This document shows, piece by piece, positions 31,261 to 40,476 of a DNA stretch of 64,000 nucleotides. The stretch covers positions 186,001 to 250,000 of the forward strand of contig JADJDT010000002.1 in NCBI GenBank assembly GCA_016702545.1, read 5' to 3'. Numbering within the stretch: the stretch's first letter is position 1; each line of letters begins with the position of its first letter. Made by a program: the position numbers and the translations under genes. The notes beneath the pieces were generated by a model. It was not told the DNA's origin. It did no database searches and saw only the letters and a list, made by a program, of their open reading frames with translations. The stretch comes from Pseudomonadota bacterium. GTDB taxonomy: Bacteria > Myxococcota_A > Polyangia > GCA-2747355.

Positions 31261-33689
31261 CGGCTCCAGCTCCGGCGCAAGCGACCCCGGGCGAAGTCGG
31301 CCGCCCACGCCAGCGCGGGCAGCGGGTCGTCCCAGGCGAAGGCCTCGAAGATCAGCGGTCGCGCTGCGAGCGAGCGCAGCCACGCGACCGCCGAGAGCTC
31401 GCCCTGCGCGTGCAGCTCACGGAACGCCTTGTAGTCACGATAGGCGCTGACCCAGCGCTGGCGCGGCACGACGGCCGTGGCCCCGGCAGGTCGCTCGTCA
31501 CCGGTCAGGTAGCGATGGGCGAGGGCCGGGAGATTCACGCCGTGGACCGCGCCGAGGTAGTGCCAGAGGCTATAGCGCGCGTTGACCTCGAGCGTGTAGT
31601 AGGCGTCGCTGCGCGGGTCCTGGATCAGATCGATCTTGAAGGGGCCGCAGAGCCCCAACCGCGCGACGAGGGACCGGCCCAGCTCGGCCAGCTCGGGGCG
31701 CTCGACCAGCTCGATCAGCGCGCTCTCGCCGATGGTGCGCGGGTAGGTCCGCAGCTTGCGACCGCAGAACCAGGCCAAGAGCTCGCTCGTGGCGCTGGCG
31801 AAGCCGTGGAAGGAGAAGAGCCGCTCCTCGCCGCCGGGAATGTACTCCTGCACGACGACGGCTCCGTGATGGCGCTGGAAGATCGGATCGGCGCGCAGCT
31901 CGGCCGCGTCCCGGAAGGTGCGCGCCTTACCGGTGCCGGCGAAGAGCTCGCGTTGCATCGTCGCCCAGTCGACCTTGCGCTTGGGCTTGATCAGCAGCGG
32001 TGGCTGCAGGTCGTCGAGGTCGCGCGCTATCTCCTCGTCGGTCGCCAGCGTACGCGGCGTCAGCAACCCGCGCTGGCGCGCCAACGCGGCGAAGCGCCAC
32101 TTGTCGAGCAGCGCCTCACCGAGCACGTCGTCTTGCAGCAGCAGGGCGAAGGCTGCGGCCAGCGGCTGACGTTGGGCATAGACGAAGCTCTGGCTCTCGT
32201 CGCTGCCGTACAGCACGGGTAAGCGCGTGCCGTGCCGCTCAAGGTAGGGCGCCGCGCGCTCGACGAGCAGGCGGGCCGAGACCGCGGCTGCCGGGCCCTC
32301 GAGACCGGGCAAGGGCCAGAAGTCGATCACGTGTCGCGAGTAGCGGGCGAGATCCTGGCGATCCGTCGAGGCCAGGATCGCTGGAATGCCCGCCATCGCC
32401 AGCGGTCGTACGAGCGCCATGTCGCCAAAGACGACGGCCGGGACGGGCATGCTCATCCCTCGCCCTCCTCGTCGGCCACCGTCGCAGTCGCTGCGGGCGC
32501 CGAGCGCCGCCCCCACGCTGGCGCCGGCACCGAGCCGCTCGCGCCAACGACGAGTCTCCGCGCTGGCCCACGCCGCCCCCCGCCGTAGCGCTTCGCGCAG
32601 GTGCGGCTGCACGATCCGCAGGCGCACGAGCCGACGGGTCGCCAGCCCGAGCTGGCGCTTGTAGCGCGCTGGACCACCGAGCAGATCGTACTCGCCCAGG
32701 CCGCGCTCGATCGCCCGCCGAATGGCGTCGGCGTGCATCGCCACGCCCACGCGCACCGTCGCCGGCAGCCCGGGCAGACGCCCGCTCTGATAGGCGTAGA
32801 CCTTGTCGTTCCAGACGATGTTGTAGAGCACGGCGATCGGCTCGCCGCGCGCCTCCAACCAGCGCAGCTCGAGGGCCCCGCGCTCGAGCAGCTGCGGTAG
32901 CACGGCCTCGTGGAAGGCGCGAAAGCGCTGCGACGCGAACACACCGCCGGGCGCGGTGCTTGCGGCGGGCCCGCCCGTCGCCCAGCGCGCGCCGTGCAGC
33001 GCGGCCAGCACCTCCCGGCCACGTGCGAGCTGTGAGGGCTGGGTCACCTCCTCGAAGCGCAGCTCGCCGCCCGCCCAGGTCGCCGTGTCGCGCAGCGAGC
33101 GCCGCACGAGGTAGCGCGACTTCGAGCTGAGCGCGGCGAGGTAGTCGTCCCAGCTCGCGGGCAGCGGGACGTAGTGGACCTCGTCGTGCGGGGTCAGCTC
33201 GCAGCTTAGCCCGCGCGCCCGCAGCGCCTCGCAGAGCGGCGCGACCCACGGCAGGTCGTCGCGCAGCGCCGGCAGCACCAGCTCATCCCAGGCGCCCAGG
33301 GTGCCGTCGTGCAGCCGCGTGGCGAGGTCGGCCCCCAGCTCCTGCGCGTAGTCGCGGGCGAAGATCGGCCCGAGATACTCGGAGGCGATCTCGTCGCGCT
33401 CCGGCTCCCCGGAGGCCAACAGCTCGAGCCGCCGAAAGGGGAGCAGCCCGCGATACCAGTGGCGCCGGCGCAGCAGCGGTAGCAGGCCGACGAGCTGCTG
33501 GTCGGCGCGCCAGGCCAAGACCGCCAGCTCCCGCCCGTCGCTGCCGCCAAAGACACCCCACCAGCTCTGCAGCCACAGCGGACTGAGCATCGGCTCATCG
33601 CTGGCGCTGCGCCGCATCAACGCCCACCACGCGTCGGCCAACGCCGACAGCGCGTGCTCGTCACGCAGCACTTCGCAGCTCAGCGCCAT
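31242..33689 (-). CDS. Fusion of a FemAB/BioF2-like acyltransferase and an ATP-grasp ligase
   Basis: An 815-residue protein. Residues ~1-385 are a GNAT-related FemAB/CelD-like domain (SPLWLQSWWGVFGG, SSKSRYLVRRSLRDT, ELRWLEARGEPIAVLYNIVWNDKVYAYQSG, GLGEYDLLGGPARYKRQLG). A Gly/Arg linker leads at residue 412 to an ATP-grasp protein (PAVVFGDMALVRPLAMAGI, YGSDESQSFVYAQR, PLLIKPKRKVDW, VVVQEYIPGGEERLFSFHG, FKIDLIQDPR...YTLEVNARYSLWHYLG). The linker codes GAGGAGGGCGAGGG directly before ATG 32456, a strong internal ribosome site, so a separate ATP-grasp protein may also be made. Likely builds an acylated or amidated surface compound; substrate unknown. Confidence 0.85.
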   Translation of the reverse strand: MALSCEVLRDEHALSALADAWWALMRRSASDEPMLSPLWLQSWWGVFGGSDGRELAVLAWRADQQLVGLLPLLRRRHWYRGLLPFRRLELLASGEPERDEIASEYLGPIFARDYAQELGADLATRLHDGTLGAWDELVLPALRDDLPWVAPLCEALRARGLSCELTPHDEVHYVPLPASWDDYLAALSSKSRYLVRRSLRDTATWAGGELRFEEVTQPSQLARGREVLAALHGARWATGGPAASTAPGGVFASQRFRAFHEAVLPQLLERGALELRWLEARGEPIAVLYNIVWNDKVYAYQSGRLPGLPATVRVGVAMHADAIRRAIERGLGEYDLLGGPARYKRQLGLATRRLVRLRIVQPHLREALRRGAAWASAETRRWRERLGAGASVGAALGARSDCDGGRRGGRGMSMPVPAVVFGDMALVRPLAMAGIPAILASTDRQDLARYSRHVIDFWPLPGLEGPAAAVSARLLVERAAPYLERHGTRLPVLYGSDESQSFVYAQRQPLAAAFALLLQDDVLGEALLDKWRFAALARQRGLLTPRTLATDEEIARDLDDLQPPLLIKPKRKVDWATMQRELFAGTGKARTFRDAAELRADPIFQRHHGAVVVQEYIPGGEERLFSFHGFASATSELLAWFCGRKLRTYPRTIGESALIELVERPELAELGRSLVARLGLCGPFKIDLIQDPRSDAYYTLEVNARYSLWHYLGAVHGVNLPALAHRYLTGDERPAGATAVVPRQRWVSAYRDYKAFRELHAQGELSAVAWLRSLAARPLIFEAFAWDDPLPALAWAADFARGRLRRSWSRWRTTA

Positions 33690-33848
33690 CGCAATGCCAT
33701 CGCTGTCGCCATCGATCCGCCGAGCTTACGCCGAATGCCACGCCCTCACCATCACAGCGCCGCGACCCCGCGCTCGCGCGGCAGGGCAGGAGGGCAGGGC
33801 GAGGCGGCCGACGGTTGCGGTATGCTGGCACCCGAGGGCTGGTTCGCC

Positions 33849-35279
33849 ATGACGGAAACGCCAGGACCGCCGCGGCAGCCCGAGCGGCGGCACGTCCTCG
33901 ACGAGCGGCGAGCGGGCGCCGGCCTGCTGGCGGTTTGTGGCCTGCTGGCGGCCGCGACGGTAGCCGTCGGTGCGCTGGGCTACCGCGCGGCGCAGCGCGC
34001 TCAGCGCTCGGTCTTGCGCGCGCATGCGGCCGCGGCCGCGGCCGGCCTGCTGACGGTGGCACGGCATAGCGGTGCGCTCGGCGACGAGGCCGCGCTGGCG
34101 CGGCTGGTGCGCGAACAGAGCGGCGGTGCGGCGAGCATCGTGCTCACCGATCTACGCGGGCGGCTGCTGGCCGCGCCGCCGGGGATTCACGGTCCGCTGA
34201 CACCACCCTCGGCGCCGATGCTCGACGCGCTGCGGGCGCACGACGACGCGCTGCGCCTGAGCACGGGCGCGCAGGGCCCCCTGCTCGAGTACTGGCTGAG
34301 GCTGCCCGCGGCGGGGCCCGCGGGGCCTTGGTGGCAGCGCCCGGCCAGGCCGCCGGCAGCGCGCGGCGCGGTACCACTAGGGCTGACGCCGTCGCCCGGC
34401 GAGCTCTGGCGCGAGCGACTGGCGCAGGTGCGGCTGTTGCGGATCACGGTGCCGCTGGCGCTAGCGGCGGCGCTGCTGGCGCCCGCGCGCTGGGCGTTGG
34501 CCCTGGCCTTGGCGCTGGCCGCGCTGGGGAGCGCGCTGGCGCTGCTACTCCACCGCAGGGCTCGTCGAGCACGCGGGCGACAGCGCGAGCTGCTGCGGGA
34601 CGAAACCCTGGTGGCGCTCGCCGACACGGCCGCGGTGTTGGCGCAGGAGGTCGGTGTGCCCGCGGCCAGCCTCGAGCACCAGGCGCGCGCGCTCGCCGAC
34701 GCGCAGCCCGGCGATCCGCACCTGGCGACGATGTTGCGCGACGGACAGCGACTGCGGCGGCTGGTGGAGCGGCTGAAGGAGCTGGCCGCGCCCTGTCAGC
34801 CGCGCTACGCGCTGGTCGATCCCGATCTGGTGGCGGCGCGCGCCGTGGAGCAGGTGATCGCCGAAGCGGCTCACGCGGGGGTCACCCTGGTGATCGATCC
34901 TGCCGCCTGCGGGCGCTGCCTGCTCGCCGACGGCGCGCAGCTGACGCAGGTCCTGGTGCACCTGCTGCACAACGCGGTCGACGCCGTGGCGGCCCTACCG
35001 CAGCCGCTGGCCGCCGGGCGGCAGCTCGTCGTGCTCCGCGTGCAGCGGCGCGCGGGACGGGTGCGCTTGACTGTGCTCGATCAGGGCACGGGCCTGGGCG
35101 GCGCCGGTCTGGACGCGCTCGCGCGGCCCTTCTTCAGCACCAAGCCCTCGGGCGCGGGCCTGGGGCTCAGCCTCGCGCGACGCATCGTCGTCGAGCACGG
35201 CGGAAGGATCGAGCTGAGCGACCGGCCCGAGGGCGGCGCCGCGGCCACCGTGGAGCTCCCCGAGCGCGGGCCGGGCTGA
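33849..35279 (+). CDS. Histidine-kinase-like sensor with a degenerate H-box
   Basis: A 476-residue membrane protein. TM1 is AGLLAVCGLLAAATVAVGALG, then ~130 residues outside, TM2 LLRITVPLALAAALLAPARW onward. The cytoplasmic part has a dimerisation region LVALADTAAVLAQEVGVPAASL where the phospho-accepting His of AHEVRNP-type boxes is Gln (Q266). The ATPase domain looks complete: QVLVHLLHNAVDAV (N box), DQGTGLGG (G1), FFSTKPSGAGLGLSLARRIVVEHGG (F/G2). It may bind ATP and signal without autophosphorylation, or partner another kinase. No response regulator is adjacent. ATG 33849 is preferred; 33822 is an alternative. Confidence 0.82.
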   Translation: MTETPGPPRQPERRHVLDERRAGAGLLAVCGLLAAATVAVGALGYRAAQRAQRSVLRAHAAAAAAGLLTVARHSGALGDEAALARLVREQSGGAASIVLTDLRGRLLAAPPGIHGPLTPPSAPMLDALRAHDDALRLSTGAQGPLLEYWLRLPAAGPAGPWWQRPARPPAARGAVPLGLTPSPGELWRERLAQVRLLRITVPLALAAALLAPARWALALALALAALGSALALLLHRRARRARGRQRELLRDETLVALADTAAVLAQEVGVPAASLEHQARALADAQPGDPHLATMLRDGQRLRRLVERLKELAAPCQPRYALVDPDLVAARAVEQVIAEAAHAGVTLVIDPAACGRCLLADGAQLTQVLVHLLHNAVDAVAALPQPLAAGRQLVVLRVQRRAGRVRLTVLDQGTGLGGAGLDALARPFFSTKPSGAGLGLSLARRIVVEHGGRIELSDRPEGGAAATVELPERGPG

Positions 35280-35450
35280 GGCTCTGATCGACGCGGGCCT
35301 GGTGGGCCGCGCAGCACTCGATCACTCGGGCCCGCACTTGCGTCAGGGCTCGGGTGTGGCATCTCTTGGGGCGGCCCGGGCGGTGGGCAGCCGAGCGCAG
35401 CGTTTGTTTGGGTGTCGCACCGCTCGCGGCATCCGCGAAGGGAGACAGCA

Positions 35451-36236
35451 ATGAAGCGTATTCTCACGAGCAAGGTACTGCTGACCGCCAGCGCGCTGCT
35501 GCTGCTCGGCGGGGTCGCTGCGGCCGAGCATGGCTGGCGAGGTCATGGGGGCAGGCCGCCGGGGGGGTCCCGGCCACCCCTGCATGGCGCTGCTGCTGCA
35601 TGCGCCGCCGCCGATGCTCAAGGCCAAGCTCGGCCTCGACGAGGCTCAAATCAAGAAGGTGCAGGGCCTGCGTGACGCCCTGATGGGCAAGGGCATCGAC
35701 CTGCGGGCCCAGGCGCAGAAGCAGCAGCTCGCGCTGAAGAAGCTGCTGGAGCAGGACCTGCCGCAGGAGGCGGCGGTGCTCGAAGCGCTGCGCAAGCTGC
35801 GCGGCGTGCGCGGCCAGCTGCAAGAAGAGCGCGTCAAGGCCATGCTGCAGGTGCTTGCGGTGCTCTCGGCGCCGCAGCGCGCCAAGCTGCGGGCCGAGTG
35901 CCCGGGCGCGGGCGTGGGGATGGGCGGCCACGGCTGTCCCTTCTGCGGCGAGATGGACGAGGAGGCCGGTGGTGGCCCCGGCTGCGGCGCCGGCTGCGGC
36001 TGCCCGCAGTGCAAGGGTGCCAAGGGACCCGGCTGCGGCGCTGACTGCGCCTGCTCGCAGTGCATGGGCGGCAAGAGGCCCCGGTGGACCGGCGATGGGC
36101 GGCTGCCCGCACTGCCGGGGGAGGCATGGCACAGGTGGGAAAGGCCGGCGGACCGAAGGGCGGACCCGCGGCCGCCGCCCCAGGCGCCGAGGCGTCCCCG
36201 CACTGCTGTGGCAGCGCCGGCAAGGCGCCGATGTGA
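35451..36236 (+). pseudogene. Spy/CpxP-like periplasmic protein gene with three +1 frame breaks
   Basis: Starts MKRILTSKVLLTASALLLLG with a good signal peptide (GGVAAAEHGW) after AGGGAG. The CpxP/Spy-like helical domain (PPPMLKAKLGLDEAQIKKVQ, LRKLRGVRGQLQEERVKAML, LSAPQRAKLRAECPG) is one frame later, joined at a run of seven G (35561-35567). A Gly/Cys-rich tail (GCPFCGEMDEE, CGAGCGCPQCKGAKGPGCG) shifts again near CCCC 36079-36082 and again near GGGGG 36117-36121, ending SPHCCGSAGKAPM. Removing one base at each site restores one ORF. The protein would be a periplasmic chaperone or metal-binding protein with about eighteen cysteines. It may be a real pseudogene or sequence error. Confidence 0.75.
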
Positions 36237-36261
36237 CCTGCTCACGTGAGGCGCGGTGTCG

Positions 36262-37680
36262 TCAGAACTGGAAGTAGATGAAGGGCGCGACCTCGGTCGT
36301 GCCGAGGGCGCGGCAGCCGAGGATCACGGCGGCGAGCAGCGCCGCCTGGGCGTAGGCCGGCAGCGCGGCGAGGCGGCGGGCGGTCGGTTCGAGGGCGCGC
36401 ACGGGTACGAGCTGCGTGGCCAGGCCAGCGCCGAGACAAGCCCAGACCAGCGGCGTCACGTTGGCCGTGCCCGGCGTGGCGCGCGCCAGCCCTCGCAGCA
36501 ACGCCGCGACCTGGTCCAGGTCGCTGGCGCGAAAGAGCACCCAGCCCAGGCAGACGAAGTGGAAGGTGCCCACGGTGCTCAGCAGGCAGCGCAGCGGGGT
36601 GGCGGGGCGCCGCTCACCACGCCAGCGCTGCCAGGCGCGCGTGAGGGCTAGCCCGAGGCCGTGCAGCGCGCCCCAGAGCACGAAGGTCCAGGCGGCACCG
36701 TGCCACAGCCCGCCGAGCGTCATCGTCAGCAGCAGGTTGCGGTAGGTGGCCAGCGGGCCACCGCGCGACCCGCCCAGCGGCACGTAGAGATAATCGCGCA
36801 GCCAGGTCGAGAGGGAGATGTGCCAGCGGCGCCAGAAGTCGCGCAGGTCGCAGGCGCGGTAGGGCTGGTTGAAGTTCGGCGGGAGTTGCAGGCCGAGCAG
36901 CAGCGCGGAGCCGATCGCCAGGTCGCTGTAGGCCGAGAAGTCGCAGTAGATCTGGAGCGCGTAGCCGTAGACGGCGAGCAGCAGCTCGGCCGAGGTGTAG
37001 AGCGCGGGGCTCTCGAACACGCGGTCGACCAGATTGAGCGCCAGCAGATCGGCGATCACCAGCTTCTTGAACAGACCGATCGCCAGCAGCAGCAGGCCCT
37101 GCGTCGCCGTCTGCTCGTCGAGCGAGGGGTCGACCTCGAGCTGCGGCAGGAAGTAGCGCGCGCGCACGATCGGGCCGGCGACGAGCTGGGGGAAGAAGGC
37201 GACGAAGACGGCGAAGAGCAGCGGATTGGCCGTCGGCTGCAGCTCGCCGCGGTAGATGTCGATCGTGTAGCTCATCGACTGGAAGGTGAAGAACGAGACG
37301 CCGGGCGGCAGCGCCAGGCCGAGGCGCAGCGCGGGCGCGCCGCGCCAACCCAGCGCCCGCAGTAGCGCGGTCAGGCTGCCGCTGAGGAAGTCGAAATACT
37401 TATAGAGGCCCAGCAGACCGAGATTGCCGGCCACGCTGACCCACAACCAGCGGCGGCGCTCGGCCTGCGGGCGCTGGCGCGCCAACACCAGGCCGAGACC
37501 CCAGTCCATCAGCGTCGAGCCGGCAATCAACAGCAAGAACGACCAGCGCCACCAGCCGTAGAAAACGTAGCTGGCGACGAAGAGCAGCACCAGGCGCGCG
37601 CCCGGTCGGCGGCCGAGCGCCCAATAGAGCACGAAGACGCTGCTCAGCAGCACGGCGTATTCGAGCGTGGCGAAGCTCAT
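36262..37680 (-). CDS. MBOAT-family O-acyltransferase (AlgI-like)
   Basis: A 472-residue inner-membrane protein with many transmembrane helices. AlgI-type blocks are present: FVASYVFYGWWRWSFLLLI, LYKYFDFL, SFFTFQSMSYTIDIYRGE, FPQLVAGPIVRARYFLPQL, YCDFSAYSDLAIGSALLLG, NFNQPYRACDLRDFWRRWH, LRDYLYVPLGGSRGG, and the catalytic-His region LGGLWHGAAWTFVLWGALHG. AlgI-like proteins pass acyl groups across the membrane to a periplasmic SGNH-type transferase. The ATG overlaps the stop of the SGNH gene just upstream (ATGA), so the pair is coupled and probably O-acetylates an exopolysaccharide or cell-wall polymer. Confidence 0.93.
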   Translation of the reverse strand: MSFATLEYAVLLSSVFVLYWALGRRPGARLVLLFVASYVFYGWWRWSFLLLIAGSTLMDWGLGLVLARQRPQAERRRWLWVSVAGNLGLLGLYKYFDFLSGSLTALLRALGWRGAPALRLGLALPPGVSFFTFQSMSYTIDIYRGELQPTANPLLFAVFVAFFPQLVAGPIVRARYFLPQLEVDPSLDEQTATQGLLLLAIGLFKKLVIADLLALNLVDRVFESPALYTSAELLLAVYGYALQIYCDFSAYSDLAIGSALLLGLQLPPNFNQPYRACDLRDFWRRWHISLSTWLRDYLYVPLGGSRGGPLATYRNLLLTMTLGGLWHGAAWTFVLWGALHGLGLALTRAWQRWRGERRPATPLRCLLSTVGTFHFVCLGWVLFRASDLDQVAALLRGLARATPGTANVTPLVWACLGAGLATQLVPVRALEPTARRLAALPAYAQAALLAAVILGCRALGTTEVAPFIYFQF

Positions 37681-39059
37681 CGCCGCGCGCCCCCCTGGGC
37701 CTGCGCCTGCTGCAGCGCGCGATCGAGCTGCTGGGCTAGGGCGCGGCTGCCGAGCTCGTTGAGGTGCAGCAGATCCTTGCGCACCATCCCGCGCGCGATC
37801 CAACGCACGAGCGACCCGGGGCCGCCCATCGCCTCGCGCGTGTCCCAGAAGGCGCAGCGGTGGCTCAGGGCCACGGCGCGCTGGGTGGCCACGATGCGCG
37901 CGACGGCCGGTGGCGCCGCGAGGCGCCCGCTGCCGTCGCGCACCACGCGATCGAGCGGCCCGACGACCAGGCAACCGGCCTGCGGGGCGCCCCTGTGTAG
38001 GCGCTCGAGGACCTCGCCGACGCGCGCCGCGTACTGAGCCAGGCTGCCGCCCCAGCTGATGGTGTCGTTGGCGCCGAACTGGAACAGCACCAGGTCGGGC
38101 CGCCGCTGCTGGAGCTGCGCGATCCAGTGCTCCGCCGCGATCCCGCTCAGCTGGTGGAAGCGCGTGCCGACCAGCGGCAGGTTCTCCCAGGTGATGCCGG
38201 GACCGGGTCGCTCGAAGACGAGGCCGTAGAGGCGCACGCGCCCGCTCGCGCGCAGCGTGACGCTGTGCCGCGCGTCGTCGACGCTGAGCGTGTGCCAGGC
38301 CGCACGCGCTGGGGCGGCCGCGCTGCTGAGACGCACCCTCGGGCGACCATCGACGCGCAGCTCGATCGTGCCGCCGCCGGGCTGCGCGAGGTAGGCGAGC
38401 GTGATCGTGCTGGCGCGCTCGGTGGCGGCCAGGGCGAGCTGCAGCGACGCGCCGGCCGCCACGGTCTCGACCGCCAGACCACCGAGGCCCAGCCGACCGT
38501 CCGCCCGCCGGCCTCCAACCAGGCGCAGCCGCTCCCAGCTCCCCTGCTCGTCGAGCGCGAGGCCATTGAGGTAGAACCACGGCCAGGGGCGCGCGGCGGG
38601 CACGTAGCCCAATCCGGCATCGCCGTGGCGCTGGCGCGCGATCGTACGCAGCGGGCCGGTCAGGTGGTCGAGGTCGATCTGGGAGTCACCGAAGTGCAGC
38701 ACGCGGACGAGGCCGCGCTCGCGCCGCTGCAGCGCGGTCAGCGCGGCGAAATAGGGTGCCAGCGAGCCCTGTGGGTCCTCGATCGGCTGGACGCGCTCGG
38801 GCGCGAGCGCGGGCGTGGGGGCCGCGGCGAGGGCGCTCTCCGCGGGGCCACTGGGCGGCCCGCCGAAGGGCAAGCTCGGCGCGCGGCCGGCGGGAGCCGT
38901 CAGTGGCGCGGGGCCGGCGGCGCTCGCGGGGCCTTCGGTCTGGCGCAGCAGCGGGCGCAGGGGCGTGGGCAGCGTGGCGACGAGCGCCAGCAGGGCCCAG
39001 CAGCCGTAGAGGGCGCGCGCGCTCTTGCAGCGCAGCACGGCCGGCCCGCGCAGCAGCAC
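37677..39059 (-). CDS. SGNH/GDSL-family exported acyltransferase or esterase
   Basis: About 460 residues (start approximate). A single hydrophobic segment (LYGCWALLALVATLPTPL) near the N-terminus and a Pro/Ala-rich linker precede the SGNH fold: VRVLHFGDSQIDLDHLTG (block I Ser), an inserted beta domain, LVLFQFGANDTISWGG (block III N), and KDLLHLNELGSRALAQ (Asp/His of block V). It probably works in the periplasm as the partner of the MBOAT protein encoded downstream, like AlgX/AlgJ or PatB. GTG 39059 is the best start I see, without a strong ribosome site; GTG 39038 is another. Divergent from a paralogue at 39156. Confidence 0.85.
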   Translation of the reverse strand: MLLRGPAVLRCKSARALYGCWALLALVATLPTPLRPLLRQTEGPASAAGPAPLTAPAGRAPSLPFGGPPSGPAESALAAAPTPALAPERVQPIEDPQGSLAPYFAALTALQRRERGLVRVLHFGDSQIDLDHLTGPLRTIARQRHGDAGLGYVPAARPWPWFYLNGLALDEQGSWERLRLVGGRRADGRLGLGGLAVETVAAGASLQLALAATERASTITLAYLAQPGGGTIELRVDGRPRVRLSSAAAPARAAWHTLSVDDARHSVTLRASGRVRLYGLVFERPGPGITWENLPLVGTRFHQLSGIAAEHWIAQLQQRRPDLVLFQFGANDTISWGGSLAQYAARVGEVLERLHRGAPQAGCLVVGPLDRVVRDGSGRLAAPPAVARIVATQRAVALSHRCAFWDTREAMGGPGSLVRWIARGMVRKDLLHLNELGSRALAQQLDRALQQAQAQGGARR

Positions 39060-39155
39060 GCGGGAAACGTGGCTGTCGACCCCCAGTGAGTTAGCCTGTG
39101 GGCTGGCCGGTAGGCTGGTCACCGCGGGGTCCTTGGCAACGCCGAGCGGAGCGAT

Positions 39156-40415
39156 ATGCGTGATGAGATCGTGATGAGACAGATAGCAGCGCGCTCGCGG
39201 CGAGGGCAACTTTGCGGCGTGATCGTCGGCGTCGCGAGCCTGGCGACGGTGGCGGCCGGTGCGGTCGGTGCGGCGCCCGGCGGCGGGGTCGCGCTCGAGG
39301 GCGCGGCGCGGCTCGGCCCCTTCTGCGCGCGGCTGGCGGCGCTGAAGCAGGGCGCACGCGACACGGTGCGCATCGTCCACTGGGGCGACTCGCACGTCGC
39401 GGCGGCCTGGCTCCCCGACGGGTTACGGCGCCTGTGGCAGCGGCGCTTCGGCGACGGCGGGCCGGGCCTGGTGCTGGTCGGCGAGCCCTGGCGCAGCTAC
39501 AAGCACGGCGGCGTGCGGCTGAGCGCGCAGGGGGCCTGGCGCGCGGAGCGGCCGTGGAGCCGCTACGGGCGCGGGCGCCTGCGGCCACGCGATGCCTTCT
39601 TCGGCGTGGCCGGCCTTAGCGTCCACGCGCCCGACGTGGCGCGCGCGGGCGTCGAGATCACGGGCGAGGCGGTCGATCGCGTCACACTCGCCTACCTGCT
39701 GCAGCCGGGCGGCGGGGTGCTCGAGCTTTGGAGCGAGGGGCGGCGCCTGGGTCGCTGGCCGACGGAGGCTGCCGCGAAGGTCTCGGCCGAGGTCACGCTC
39801 GCGCTGCCGCGGCCCGCGCGCCAGCTCGAGCTGCGCACGCAGGGCGGCGAGGTGCGGCTCTTCGGCGTCGACCTGACGCGGGCGGCCGGCGGCCTGGTCT
39901 ACGATGGTCTCGGCATCAACGGCGCGCGCGCAGATGGGCTGCTGCAGTGGGATGAGGCGCAGCTCGGCGCGCAGCTGGCGCAGCTCGCGCCGGCCTTGCT
40001 GATCTTCGCCTACGGCAGCAACGAGCTCGACGCGCGCAACCTGACCCGCGAAGGCTTCGCGCAGGGCTTCTCCACGGCGCTTGCGCGCCTGCGCACGCTG
40101 GCGGGCGGCGCGGCCCGCAGCTCCTGCTTGGTGCTGGGGATCACCGACCAGGCCCGACGCGGGCCCGATCGCCACTGGCACGAGCCCGAGCTGCTGCCCG
40201 CGCTGATCGAGGAGCAGCGCCGCACGGCCGCCGCCGCCGGCTGCGCCTTCTGGGATCAGCGCGCGGCGATGGGTGGACCCGGCGCCGTCTTCCGCTGGGC
40301 CAAGGCCGACCCCCCGCTGGCGATGCGCGACTACCTGCACCTGACCCTGCCCGGCTACCAGCGCCTCGGCGAGCAGCTCTTCGCCGCCCTGCTCGAGGGC
40401 TGCGCCGCCGAGTAG
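39156..40415 (+). CDS. Second SGNH/GDSL-family exported protein
   Basis: A 419-residue paralogue of the product of 37677-39059. An N-terminal signal-like segment (LCGVIVGVASLATVAAGAVG) is followed by VRIVHWGDSHVAAAWLPDG (block I), a beta-sandwich insert, LLIFAYGSNELDARNLT (block III) and AMRDYLHLTLPGYQRLGEQL (block V). Both paralogues share the MGGPG...W block near the C-terminus. GGAG lies just before ATG 39156. It is transcribed away from the MBOAT/SGNH pair, but all three likely serve the same polymer acylation or deacylation pathway. Confidence 0.87.
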   Translation: MRDEIVMRQIAARSRRGQLCGVIVGVASLATVAAGAVGAAPGGGVALEGAARLGPFCARLAALKQGARDTVRIVHWGDSHVAAAWLPDGLRRLWQRRFGDGGPGLVLVGEPWRSYKHGGVRLSAQGAWRAERPWSRYGRGRLRPRDAFFGVAGLSVHAPDVARAGVEITGEAVDRVTLAYLLQPGGGVLELWSEGRRLGRWPTEAAAKVSAEVTLALPRPARQLELRTQGGEVRLFGVDLTRAAGGLVYDGLGINGARADGLLQWDEAQLGAQLAQLAPALLIFAYGSNELDARNLTREGFAQGFSTALARLRTLAGGAARSSCLVLGITDQARRGPDRHWHEPELLPALIEEQRRTAAAAGCAFWDQRAAMGGPGAVFRWAKADPPLAMRDYLHLTLPGYQRLGEQLFAALLEGCAAE

Positions 40416-40476
40416 CGGCGCGCGCGCGCACACCCTCGCCCCCCCACCGCGCCGGCGCGTCTGACGCGCGGGTCGC

